The position numbers were made by a program, and so were the translations under genes. Positions 48,081 to 59,170 of a stretch of DNA of 64,000 nucleotides are shown here, piece after piece; positions within the stretch are counted from its first letter, which is position 1, and every line of letters begins with the position of its first letter. The notes beneath the pieces were generated by a model. That model had not been told where the DNA came from and searched no databases. It saw nothing but the letters and a program-made list of their open reading frames with translations. This DNA is from Trichosphaerium sp. ATCC 40318 (taxonomy: Eukaryota > Discosea > Flabellinia > Trichosidae), in contig JALMLS010000228.1 in NCBI GenBank assembly GCA_038496445.1, positions 124,001 to 188,000 of the forward strand, written 5' to 3'.

Positions 48081-48282
48081 GCTTTCATACCTGTACGTAA
48101 CGAGGTTAGCTAACTTAAAAGAAACTTCGATGACAACAATGCGTATGTATGTTTATAACCTAAATGTTGCACTGTTTGATGTGCTAGAGTGTATACTTTC
48201 TACATAGCGACATGCCAGTTCAATTCAATTAAAAGTAGGAAACTTTGAAACAAAGTGGAGTTATGCACAATTGAGCTTTAGC

Positions 48283-49006
48283 TTACCTTCTTTGTCTTAT
48301 ATATGTGCGACATTTACAGCACAAATATATGCCTAATACTGTAAACACAAATAGAAAGAATACGCCAACACTCATAAAAATCGCTACAGTCATCCATAAT
48401 GCCGATACTAAACAAGTTTTAATGTTGAAAACACAATAAGTAAGAAAAAAATAAGAAAAACATACTATCACAGTATCTCCAAAAAAAGTCAGCATGCGAA
48501 ACACTTATATGTGTTATATCATTGTTTTTATGAGTAACACCAAAAATATTACCAGAATAACATGTAGGTACACTAATTGATTCTCCAGACTACGAAAAAA
48601 ATGGTTAAAAGAAACGGAATTTTTTTCTTAAAGTTTTAGGTTGTACCACTTGTTTTAACTTCTTTATCCAAACACAATTCCACTGCTTTGTGCAAGCACC
48701 ACATGTTGTAATATTGATACAATCGACAACAGCTTGAGGAAATTGTTTTACAACTGGCTAAGAACGAAGCAAATTATTTAGTCGGTTGTACGGATTTCGG
48801 GTTTTAAATCTCACCGCTAGTATTGTTGGCGCAGCTGTGGGTCCTACTGGTTCACTTGGTGGTTGTGTGCTATTACTAGGCACCGTAGGCGCTATTGTAG
48901 TATTTCCCGGAGCTGTAGGCTCTTCCGTATTGTTTCCTGGAGCTATTGGAGCGTCTGGTGGGTTTGAGGGCACTGTTGGCGATTCTGGTGATTGTGCTGT
49001 AGCCTA
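48283..49006 (-). CDS. mucin-stalk membrane protein with PSI-like domain (5' end unresolved)
   Basis: Reading from 49006: a Pro/Thr/Ser/Asn stalk (PSNPPDAPIAPGNNTEEPTA, PGNTTIAPTVPSNSTQPP) rich in O- and N-glycosylation sites; an exon DCINITTCGACTKQWNCVW whose Cys spacing is that of a PSI (plexin-semaphorin-integrin) domain; an exon SVPTCYSGNIFGV ending FFWRYCD; then a transmembrane helix (TVAIFMSVGVFFLFVFTVLG) and a short basic tail CCKCRTYIRQRR ending at 48283. A cell-surface receptor or adhesin is likely. The signal-peptide exon should be at 49040-49200 but I could not fix its ATG. Confidence 0.6.
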
Positions 49007-49010
49007 ACAG

Positions 49011-49484
49011 TTTGTAAGTTTGTAAAACATCGAACAAACTACGTTACATCGTTAACCAATAGCGTAAGGGCAATAACTACGAGCCAGAATTAATATTTAA
49101 ACAAAGTTTTTGTAAACTGTACCAAATAAGCTAAGAATAAGCGGAATATGCGTTTCTACGTTAAATTAATTGATACCATACTGTTTTAACGAACGTACTA
49201 GTTATCATAGCGTATTAACGCCTAAATGTCGTTTCGAATATTCACAGCAACGTCCCTTGTTACACAGTTACCGAATATACGCTTGCTAGAAAACAACGAA
49301 AAAGTGTGACACTTTTCTGACTTTACTTTTTTGACCTTTGCCTCCATCTTGCGCTTAACAGCATGTACTCGCTTATTTGAGTTGCATACAGTACACAAAA
49401 ATGGATTTCAAAAATTGATAACACCAACTCCACAATTACAATTCAAATGGAATCATAAATAAAACTTTTATTTCTACATCGAAA
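49011..49484. other. intergenic stretch
   Basis: Contains the probable unresolved first exon of the mucin-stalk gene (a hydrophobic run VVIALTLLV at about 49045-49085, minus strand) and otherwise no gene. Confidence 0.35.
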
Positions 49485-51755
49485 TCAAATAGCCAAATAC
49501 TCTGCTCTTTGTTGCTTTTTTCTTACAATAAGAAAACACACAGTAACTATAAGAGGTAATAAGCGACAAGATTGTAAAGAAAGTACATACGTGACACCAT
49601 TAACACAGACATGAGGCCAACGCTCACACCAACTATAAGCCACATTTTAGATGTGCCTTGATCGCATACGGGAGAACCTATTTCTGATGACATGAGGTCA
49701 CCACATTTGAAGCATTCTTTTCCAAAAGGGGAGTATTCTCCAGCTTGACACTAAAAAAACAAAAACACTTTTAATGACATCATTTATCACGTGATCCACA
49801 AAAACCAAAGAACTAAAATCATGGATTATAGTACGTACTGGAATGCATTCGTATCGATCTTTTTCAGAGTAATAACCAGGCTTGCATTTTGTACATTCAG
49901 GAGAACCTGAAGTAGATGCTTCTCCAATACCACAGTCTATGCATTTGTCTCCAGACGCATATGTACCATTTGGACAAATAGAACATACAGTTTGTTCTGT
50001 ATTTATAATACTACCAGAGTCACATGCAAAACATCTTGGTAGACTTCCTGGATTGTATTCATCTTTAGGACATTCTTCACAAGCGAAAAGAAACTCATAA
50101 GATACATTACCAAGGCTACAGTTGGCTGCAAAACAAAGTGTTAGCTTAGCAAAGGATATTCGCTTGGTGTACTTACGCTTTGACCCTATCAACGTGTTGT
50201 ATTGTATATCAAACTCCCAGGGATCATTTTCAGGTAATGTAATAGGTGGCATTAACTAGGACGATAACGGTAAGGCTAGAAATACATGTGATAATTTCGT
50301 ACCGTTGGTCCAAAAGTATTGTTTAGTATTGATACGTTGTGTAAACCACCTACACCTAAATGTATGGAAAAATATGTTGTGTTTCCATGAAAAATATTTT
50401 GTTCAACCAAAAGTACAACAGAGCCTTGTGATGGAGAGTCTACTTTTATGCAATTCTCCTAAGTATTTATTAGCCATATTTCCTAAAGGAAACAAAAAAA
50501 TGCGATCATTACCGGCGTTTGATTGCAATTGAATGAATTTCTTTGTATTCTGACTGTAAGCAAATCATCAGTTATCGATAAACACTCCTTAAGAAAATCT
50601 TAGTTAGTCCAGAAAGAAGAAGTGATTGAACAAAAGTTATCGGGTATCTACCTCATTTGAATTGCAATCGATTTTTGATTCTACAAGTGTCAGATTTCCA
50701 AAGCTCTCGAATACCCCATTAATTACACTAACATAGCTCCTATCTATCACAATAATTTTCGCTATTTCAGGCAATCAGTAAAACGCCAGTTGGCTAAAGA
50801 AAAAAAAAACAAGTGAAAGAGCTAACATACGGTGTAACTTTTCCCAACTATCCACGTAAATATTTGAAGTAGTATAGTTTACTGACGCTTTCGTATTAAC
50901 GCTTTGATATACATCTGATTTTTCTAAAATAAAGCGACTGTCATCAACTGCTCCATAAACTAGAAACTCGTCAGGTTCCAATCCAATAAAAAAGTCATAA
51001 ACTTATGCAAAGGTCATTCCATTTTTGACACTGTACACGTGCGAATGTTAATTTGTACTACGTACTCAAACCAATATTTCCTTTAGGTAATTCGCATTCA
51101 ATAAAATATGCTATTACATGAAGCATAAAGGTAGCACCAGATTTGAAGCCAGTTAATCGAAATTCAAAGTTTTGATAAATACTCTCCTTGAAATGCTACA
51201 AAAACAATTATACCTCACGAAAATATAATATGAAATCCAACGGTGTTATTACCACGTTGTTTTGAGAGGATTTCAGAAAAAAAAAACAAGAGGCGTACAA
51301 AACAGGAAGAGTTTGCACATGTAGGCTTGGTGCGCTCTACGCCATCCCAATCATACCATATTATGTTTAAGACTGCTCGTGTATCCCAAGATAATTGTGT
51401 GGTATTTACTTTCGGATATTCGCCTCCTATACAACTATGTGAGCGAAAATAATGCGTTTCGCATGTTAACTATTGGTTTCAAGTGTACCTTGATAGCAAA
51501 CTGTACAAATTCGCCTCCCATCGATAATTGTGCATGTTAAACTCCTTTCTTTAGTAATTGGCGTTACTGTTAGGAATGGCGCTGATTTTGTTCCATTTCC
51601 CTAGCAGAATTTTACTAATGCGTTTCACTGCAAGATAGTAGTGGCCATACGTTGTCGCTACCATTAGTTGCTACATAAAAATCGCATGTATCGTTAAAAG
51701 CGTAGCCAAACGCTATAAATACAACCAACAATACCAAAATTAGCCTTCCAAACAT
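49485..51755 (-). CDS. Cys-rich receptor-like membrane protein (TNFR/GCC2-GCC3-type repeats)
   Basis: Start at 51755: MFGRLILVLLVVFIAFGYA signal peptide, then DFYVATNGSDN, the opening typical of parallel beta-helix surface proteins. Several exons of strand-rich sequence follow (TTQLSWDTRAVLNIIWYD, LVYGAVDDSRFILEKSDVYQ, VSVINGVFESFGNLTLVESK). The membrane-proximal part has ephrin-receptor-like Cys repeats: ACEECPKDEYNPGS, RCFACDSGSI, VCSICPNGTYASGDKCIDCG, ECTKCKPGYYSEKDRYECIP, and CGDLMSSEIGSP. One transmembrane helix (MWLIVGVSVGLMSVLMVSL) then a short tail RKKQQRAEYLAI-stop at 49485. Probably an adhesion or environmental-sensing receptor. Exon junctions between 50250 and 51700 are only approximately followed. 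Confidence 0.65.
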
Positions 51756-51940
51756 ACTAGAGAATAATTAGTACGCTTGTGGGTTCTGTTTTCTGACAGT
51801 ATTTTTCTGTTTTCCAACATTCCGAAATAGGCCTTACTTAACTGCTTGTGCTTTAGATTTTCTTACTTCTTTTGGTGTAAGAATAGACATGTATGGTTCT
51901 TTAATGACGTAACATACGGCAAGGTGCACATGCGCTGTAA

Positions 51941-52845
51941 TTAATTTGGTAAGTTTATTGTACACACTGAGTACACTGGTTTGTGGTCACTTTGGAGTGC
52001 TTGATGGCAAGCATTGTACTCGTATATTTTGACGATACTCTTAGTATCTTTCCACAACACTCTGTCACACCATGCTGGTATACGTTTCTTCTTAGAACTA
52101 TCATAAGTTTGTGTACCAACATCAAACTTGAATGAAGGCTTAAAAGTTATTTCTGCTTCATTAAAAGGTGAAAAAGATTCCAACTCTTTCTTGGCTTTTT
52201 TTAACTGATCATGATCAAGTAAAGATTTCCATGTATCACTCTTTACAATATCAAGTGTTTGGTCTCTACTAACTGTATCTAATCTGAAATTCAAGTCTCC
52301 AAAGAAGAATATAATGCTAAAAGAACGTAAACTCACCAGCAGGGAAGTAAAATTGAGAAATTTGTTTGTTCAAAGAAATCAATGTCATTGACGTACTCAT
52401 GCATAACCACTGATTTACCGTTTGAAAAGCAATGTCCTAGTATAGCACTAACATCTGCACAACGTTGAGAGTATCTTTTGGTATGTGTATCAGCAGTAAG
52501 ATGGGCACCAACATAGCAAATGCTCAAATCACCAAGCCTACAAGTAATAAATATATCAGATTTAGGATCCCAAAGAGTTCGTACTCCAGGCTGCACAAAG
52601 CCGCTCCCTTGCGTGTAGTAAAGGTTTCTGATTCTCCGTGTTGACATCTAGACTCCTCCTTAGTGCTGATTCTCTTTGCAATGTCGTCTGTAGTAAGGAT
52701 GATCAATTGAGTACCAGCCAGTCGGATGCTGGACAGGAGTTGTATCTAGAAGCTTGATTTAGTTCAAACCACGCGTAGATTATTGTTAGCTACCTTGTCC
52801 GCTCCACGGGAGGTATTTATGCAGGCGAGTAAGGTCGTAGTCCAT
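51941..52845 (-). CDS. inositol polyphosphate 5-phosphatase (IPPc domain)
   Basis: Removes the 5-phosphate from inositol phosphates or phosphoinositides. Exons give SIRLAGTQLIILTTDDIAKR, ETFTTRKGAALCSLE joined by a GTACG intron to LGDLSICYVGAHLTAD (aHL motif), then FFFGDLNFRLDT (GDLNFR), FKPSFKFDVGTQTYDSSKKK, RIPAWCDRVLW and LQSDHKPVYSVC: the metal and catalytic motifs of the INPP5/synaptojanin family. The protein ends CTINLPN at 51941. The ATG at 52845 (MDYDLTRLHKYLPWSGQ) is a possible first exon, but its splice to the domain does not keep phase, so the N-terminus is uncertain. The first catalytic motif (WNxN) was not found. Confidence 0.82.
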
Positions 52846-53206
52846 AATTGGTAACGGTCGCTTTTAGGTTCTACCTCTATGTTTCTAAGCGTGTTAAACG
52901 GCGTATGGCGTAAATTGGAGTTGTTACTTGTAACTAATCACCTCTTGCAGCGCAAAAGCAAAGAAACTACACTGTTTACGCTCTGACACCTAGGAAACGT
53001 TAAAACTTTCGATATTCAAAACAAAAAAAGGGTACAGCGTACAGAAATCCACTGTTCTACGCAAGAAACGTTTGGTACAATATTGTTGACATTCCAGGTG
53101 GCAATGAACTGCCTGCGAAGCTCGGCCATTTTGACCTTTTTTGAAAATCCGTGATGCCTTTTGATTTTTTCATTAAATTAAAGCTACTCAGAGTTGAAAG
53201 CGCTCA

Positions 53207-54279
53207 ATGAGCCTTCGTATCGCGTCGTGGAACGTCCACGAATGGACAGACACCAACGGACAGTACAATGACGTTGCTTTGGTTTCAACACTGAAACCGT
53301 TGAACCTAGATATCATAGGCCTACAAGAGGTGAGTTTTATGGCGTTTTAACGTATTTGGTGTAAGAAAACATAGGTTACGGATAAACATTACGAACAAGA
53401 CTCTCCTACACCTGACAGCTTTGGTATACGCGTTTTCAACGCAATTATGGCTAATATAACGTAGCTGCTGCTATGGGTAGCCCATACAAAGCTTATTTTG
53501 GTGAAGCGTTTTCAGAGAGGTGGGGAAATGCTGCTATTGTCAAAGGAGACATAATTTCAGATGTTGAGAATCTGCTACTAAAGGTGACTCAGTCACGTTT
53601 TTTTTTCGAGTGTCAGGTGATTTATTTTTGTACTAGTTAGATCAAAAGGAGACAAGAGGAGCTATTTTCTTGAAGCATAGTTTAGGAGATATTGTTGTAA
53701 CACATTTATGCCACATAGATGAACGAGACAGGATTTCTCAGATGAATAAAATATTAGATAGAAACCCAGCAATAATTTTGGGAGACTTGAATTCATTACG
53801 TCGTGATGATTACTCTGATAGGTATGAATATTTAATGAACAACCTCTCAAAGCGTCATCACTTTATGTTCATCACACGTGGTTTGGAATAAGCTATATTA
53901 TTGCGGCTTGAAAAAAATCTTATTTTCTTTATAGGTTTTGGCAAAGGAATATTGTGAAGCCCAGGGCTATGTCCAGTACGTTCTTACAGTTAAACGTTAT
54001 TATTGTAAGCTAATGTGCGAAGATTGGGAGCAACCGAAGACTGATTTGACTTCATTGTTAATTGAGAAAGGATATGTTGATTGTTGGAAAAAATTAAACA
54101 ACAAGAAGCTAGACTTTGAAGCAAAGACAAATCATTTTAATACAAGAATCGATTATGTTTGGATACACCATTCTCTGGCTAAAAGCGTAGATTGGAGCAA
54201 AAGTAGTTCGAAACATATAGATGCTGGCACCATAACAGACCACAACCTTGTATTTGTAGAGCTTAAAATGAAGAAATAA
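53207..54279 (+). CDS. endonuclease/exonuclease/phosphatase (EEP) superfamily protein
   Basis: ATG 53207: LRIASWNVHEWTDTN (SWN motif), LDIIGLQE (catalytic Glu), then ERWGNAAIVKGDII, ETRGAIFLKHSLGDIVVTHL, NPAIILGDLNSLRRDDYSDR (GDLN), TNHFNTRIDYVWIH (RIDYV) and ITDHNLVFVELKMKK-stop at 54279 (DHN). All EEP-fold catalytic motifs are present, so it is probably active. It does not carry the inositol-phosphatase signature of its divergent neighbour; the short GDLNS and RIDYVW forms fit TDP2-like or sphingomyelinase/nocturnin-like enzymes. Five exons. Confidence 0.82.
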
Positions 54280-55318
54280 AATAAAATAGCATTGTATAAT
54301 GAGCTTACTGTTTACTCTCTACCCTCAACACAAACTTATATACTTCGCGTACTACACAAGTTGGCGCGATATACCAAGTTAAATTTTCAAGCGTGTAGGA
54401 AGGCAGCTAAGGTACAACTCCTCATGTTACAAAAACCTTAGCCGTTGAAAGGTTAACATACTTTTGGCTGTTTTACCCTATTCATATTTCGCTCTGAAGT
54501 AACATTCGGTACTACGGCACAACGTTCTATTACACTCCTTTTAACGTACTTCTTTTTTTTTTGGACTAAGTAAACGTCTAAGTTTGGGGTGATACAACCA
54601 AAAATGAAACTACAAACTACAAAGAAATGGCTAAGTCAAATTGTGAATGGGTTGAAAATGTAGCATCGTCATAAATACCCTGAATGAAGATAGTTCCGCA
54701 CAGTTTCTATTCTACACAATTACAACCATAGTCCGAGATATTAACTGATTCTTTTTTTCGCCGTATTTCGTTTTCTTGTCAGAGTTGACTGACAATCTTT
54801 TGGTAGTGCACTTTCCTCTACGCGTGTGAGACACATTCCGAGACAAGACATAAAGAATGAACTATTAAAAGTGAATAATATAGTTATGTGATTTTATTTA
54901 ACACGTGAGAAAATATTTCAGGTTTGTAAACAAGCTCATTGGATAGGACGTTATCAAATAAGTGTAAATATTAAACGAGGGTTTCAAAGGCGATCAAACT
55001 CTGTCTTCACCATACTGATAAAAACACAATAATGTCTGTTTTTTTAACTGAAATTGCCATCGCTCGCAGTGCCTTTTTTCGCCTAAAATCTTTATCAAAA
55101 TTATTTCCATGAAAAACCAGTCAAGCTACCAATATTCCTCTTCGCTGGTGCTTAAATGATACTTGTATTCGATGTTATCTTTCCAAAAAAATTATTATAA
55201 TTTGGGTACTACCAAGCACAACAAACAGAAAAATGTGAGATTTCGTCTTTTTTTGGTTTTTCGTAGCATAACAATTGACAAACATTGCCACTTCTACAAA
55301 GCAACCTTACGTCAAGCA
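54280..55318. other. intergenic stretch upstream of tandem gene A
   Basis: No gene seen. The segment 54690-54780 is similar to 58960-59045 upstream of tandem gene B (shared CACAGTTTCTATT and ATTAACTGA words and TTTTTTCGCCGT/TTTTTGCCGT). The distance to the start codon is about 400 bp longer here, so extra DNA has entered this promoter or been lost from the other. Confidence 0.5.
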
Positions 55319-57044
55319 ATGGCTAAAGTAAACCCAGCTAACAAACTTACAAATATTACGGTCCATACTGCAAGTGGTCTACCTAAGGGTGACTATTATG
55401 TAGAAACAACCATCACCTCGTCATTGGTATCATTGCTCCGTTTGAATTGGCTTTTCATGCTAACGTTATTTCTTCAGGGCGTTAAAACTATCAAGTCGAA
55501 GCTTGTTAAAAAGGACAGTAGCCCAAAGTTCAACCATACTGCGCCCCACAAGGGTCAAGTATCCATGTTTGATATCGCTATCAAAAACAAGGATGGTACG
55601 TTCCCTACACCTGTAGCAGTACTGAAAGTGCTTCGCGCTTTAACTTGCAGTATCACTTCATTAAAAGTGTCTCAGACGCTTCTCTTACTTATCAATAGGT
55701 TCTACTGTGGCGTCAGTAAAGATTGATCCTACAAAATCAACATGGCCTGTACTCAAGCAAGCATTCAATCTATCACTTTCAGGTGGTACGTAACCTTTCC
55801 TGTCTTTCTCCCTTTGTCAATATTTCTAGTTCTAACATAGATCTCTAGCTACGGTTGTAGTATCATATGGATGGATAACAGACTATGATGGTTTTCTCAA
55901 GTACGTCAACTACTGCGCATTGTTCAAGTCTAACCAATGGTGTTAGGTTGAACATTCCTGGTGCTCTTTGTATTCCTGACAAAAAGTTGTTTTTTGCCAA
56001 AATAGCATGTCCGACCTACCCTGGTTTAGTTTGCATGATTAAGTGGCAAGATGATAACAGAGTAGATCTTCATATCCTTGAGACTGTTGCTTCTCACCAC
56101 CAATGTACGTACTGAACGTAGTGGTTACTAGCTTTGATTAAACAAACTTTGCTATTCGCTACCCTTCTTAAAAACTTGCCCTTACTTGTTATTTAGCGAG
56201 GATGCTTGAAGTTTACATTGACAACGGTAAAGGAAATAAGATCCAGTATTCTGTAAGACGCCAAACGTTCCTTAAACCGACCAAGATTGGAGCATACATG
56301 TGCTGGGCTGAGAACAAGCTCGATGATTTGCCTGTATGGACAAGATTCGATCGCATATGCCTCACCGTATCAAGTACGCTAGTATTGCTATAAACATCAT
56401 AGCGTAAAACCATCATCAGCTTCTAATTTTAAAACTAGCCGTTCGTTCAACATGGAAAGGATCGATGCAACAAATCACCGCAACATTCGGATGGAAGGTA
56501 GCGTTTACCAAGGATCACGTGATATATTAGTTTACTTTGAACAATAGGGAAGTCTTAAGTATGAACAAGCCAAGGCTATGCTCAAAGGAAAGATGGTTCA
56601 AGACGACAAGAGCAAAACTATTCATTTTCTTATGAACCAATTCTGCCTAAGCAATGACTGGGACACCAAAGATGCGGATTTATCCGTCAGTGCTTACAAG
56701 CCACCCTACAAACAGGGTATCAGTACGTATTTTGACGGTAAGATAGTTGACGTACTAACACTTGAAATTAGTCGTTGATATTAGTCACGTGAGCAGACCT
56801 AAGCGTGTCATTAAGTACTACGTACCTGGCAAAGAACCTAAGATTGGAGGACATGAAATCTCTGCAAAGACAAGTGTCGATGATTTACCAACGCCTGTGT
56901 ATCACAAGGATATTCTCGTAAATGTTATGCAACAGTCAAACAAGTCTGTACGTATCCGTTTTCCTTGAAGTGCTTGAATCTTCGCTAATGCTCAACTAGT
57001 CGTTCTGGCTCTTCCAAGCTGGAGTACCTTTCTATGGATACTGA
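55319..57044 (+). CDS. tandem gene A: C2-like domain plus repeated beta-domains, unknown function
   Basis: ATG 55319. Exon 1 HTASGLPKGDYY and exon 2 GVKTIKSKLVKKDSSPKFNH resemble a C2 domain (strand, GLPKGDYY loop, K-T-K, SPKFN). Then VASVKIDPTKSTWPVLKQAF and VVVSYGWITDYDGFLK, LNIPGALCIPDKKLFFAKIA with CMIKWQDDNRVDLHILETVA. Two further related units follow: MLEVYIDNGKGNKIQYSVRR with CWAENKLDDLPVWTRFDR, and LVVDISHVSRPKRVIKYYVP with ISAKTSVDDLP. The last exon ends SFWLFQAGVPFYGY-stop at 57044. About nine exons, all splice sites GT..AG. No signal peptide, so probably cytosolic. I do not recognise the family. Confidence 0.7.
56515..56522. promoter_or_regulatory. TCACGTGA palindrome in an intron of tandem gene A
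   Basis: Lies in the intron between QITATFGWK and GSLKYEQAKAM. The homologous intron of tandem gene B has the same word at 60579-60586 although the rest of that intron has diverged. Confidence 0.5.
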
Positions 57045-57075
57045 GTAAAGCATGATGACAGTACAGTTTAATCCA

Positions 57076-57413
57076 TCAAACATCTATGTCTAGCGTGTAC
57101 TGATGCAACACTAAATAAATAAGTCCATTTTCTTTGTCCGGTTCTATTTTGTATGTTTGTTCGACCATTTTTTGTGTGATTGAGTAGAAAGTCACATGCT
57201 TGCTACCGATCAGGTTTCCTTCTAAAAAGTAGTGGGAAGTGTTAAATCGTAAGCAAAAAGTAATAGATTGTGGTCAATAAAGGACGCTATTTTGGGTTTT
57301 AGCTTACAACCAATGGCAGCTTTTTTGCCGAAATTTGTGTAATGAAATGTTAATACTCTCACACTTGGTGGAACATCAGTTACAAAAGCAGGAACTAAAC
57401 ATCCATCTACCAT
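57076..57413 (-). CDS. hypothetical small beta-rich protein
   Basis: Start at 57413: MVDGCLVPAFVTDVPPSVRV, LTFHYTNFGKKAAI. A donor GTTGTAAG joins in phase to EGNLIGSKHVTFYSITQKMV, EQTYKIEPDKENGLIYLVLH and QYTLDIDV-stop at 57076. About 85 residues with regular strand pattern. Convergent with tandem gene A, 32 bp apart. Not recognised. Confidence 0.5.
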
Positions 57414-57684
57414 GGTGCTTGATTCACTATCAGCTTATTGATTAAAACGGCTGTTTTAAAGCAGCTAAGCATTGTGCGGTGATACGTCAATAAAATGGTG
57501 GACTTTTTTCTTGCTAAAGTCCAAAATAGTGGGCTTCCATGTGTCAATAACAAACTCTATGTGGGTGTGTAAAATATATAGAATTTAAGGACAGCATTTG
57601 GTGGTTCAGTGACAAGCAAACTTTCTTTCTTAGACCAGGTTGCTTTTCAGCTCTAAAATCACTTAGAACTGATTTGCCTTTTAG

Positions 57685-58533
57685 TCACATTACAATACAT
57701 CTACGCTGATTGTGTTTTACTGGGTTGTAAGGTTGGAGTGGCTTAATTCTACGAATTTCTCTTATAAGTTCATAAAACTGTTCTTCAACATTGACACGTG
57801 TTTTAGCAGATGCTTCAAAAAATAAACATCCATTCTTTTGTGCAAGTTCCTTTCCTTCTTCTGTTGTTACTTGTCTGTCTTTTTCCAAGTCTACTTTATT
57901 TCCCACAAGTACACTTGGCTTGTTTTTTGTGTCACTGAACCTATAAACAAGTACTCAGTCCTTGCGAATGTCAAAATAGATCATGAATGATCAGAATATG
58001 TGGTTTTGAGACTATTGTTGTTACCAATAAACAGCGTCAAAGAACTCCTGTATTTCTTCAAATGATTGTCTGTCTGTTATGCTGTACATCAAAATAAAGC
58101 CGTGACGATGGTTAACGTGCTGTAACCTGATGTTGGATTGGAGCCTCTTAAATGTTATTTACTTACTTGTCTAGTAACAATACCATCCAAATTACAATAC
58201 TCTTGACGTGCCCCTGTATCAAGAATTTCAAGCATGATATTTTCGTCATCTATGGTGACTTGCTTACGATACCTTATTGCGTGAGCGTTTAGAGTTGTTT
58301 TAAACTCAAAACGTTAAAAGTGCTTTAAATAAAACTCCGTACGAGTCTTCTATGGTTGGGTCGAATTCTTCTACAAATAAGTTTTTAACGAATCGTATTG
58401 TTGTTATTGATTTTCCAACTCCTACAGCGCCAAATACGACGAGCTTGCACTCCTTTATTCCAGGTTATACTTGAGTGTTTGTTTTAATTTTGCTGTTGTA
58501 CAGCGTCGTATTTTTGCGTACGAGAAGCTCCAT
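57685..58533 (-). CDS. Ras-family GTPase with non-standard P-loop and switch II
   Basis: Start at 58533 (MELL, then a GTACGC intron to [15 protein letters not shown]). Switch I is [16 protein letters not shown], identical to classic Ras. The P-loop has Val at the Ras-12 position (GAVGVGKS) and switch II reads DTGARQEY instead of DTAGQEEY, so residues 59-61 are Gly-Ala-Arg. G4 ([10 protein letters not shown]) and G5 (EASAKTRVN) are normal. The C-terminus RRCIVM is a CAAX box ending in Met, predicted to be farnesylated and membrane-anchored. Six exons with other features like true Ras. The substitutions are at hydrolysis positions, so slow GTP turnover is expected from what is known of Ras; not tested here. 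Confidence 0.88.
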
Positions 58534-59170
58534 GTGAAGTGTAACAACGCCTCTTTGAGTTATTATTGTGGGTTCAATGAAATCTATTTTAAGAAAGGTA
58601 AAGTACTGCGTTTTGTTTGAGAAGAGCCGACTGGAGAAATTACATGTAAAAATCCTCGCGAAAAATAAAAGAAAAGGTGCAAGTCCACTGCTTATTAAGC
58701 GTATTTATTATCTAGTAAGTCGAAAAAGTGGATAGTTATGGTTCCTGAATATAGAGTTTGTGGAATGAGACTGGACAACTTGACATATACAGTACATGAT
58801 GGCAAACAGAATAGTGAACCTACAGTGGTATTAGAATGGTTAACTTGAAGCACAAAGTATGTGGTTGATAGTAAAAGATATGGCAAACTAAAAGGTGGTA
58901 TGAAAATGAAGAACATATGCGAGTATTAAAAGTCTTTAAATTTGTTGAACAGTGCTTCACAGTTTCTATTTGCAAACATAATTACATCCACAATACAATA
59001 GATTAACTGACTGATGCTCTTTTTTGCCGTTTTTCGTAAATGTAATAGTTGGTTGAATACTTTCTTTCGCCAAAAAAACTTCATTCGTTGAAGATGTAAT
59101 ATCAGAAAAATATGAGATTTCACCTTTTTTTCACGTTTTGGTCAACACAATTTTATAAACGCCGATAACA
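58534..59170. other. intergenic stretch upstream of tandem gene B
   Basis: No gene seen. The right half duplicates the promoter region of tandem gene A (see 54280-55318). Confidence 0.4.

Noticed and set aside
58695..58916. Minus-strand hydrophobic frame upstream of tandem gene B
   Set aside because: It lies in duplicated promoter DNA, and no related frame is seen near gene A.
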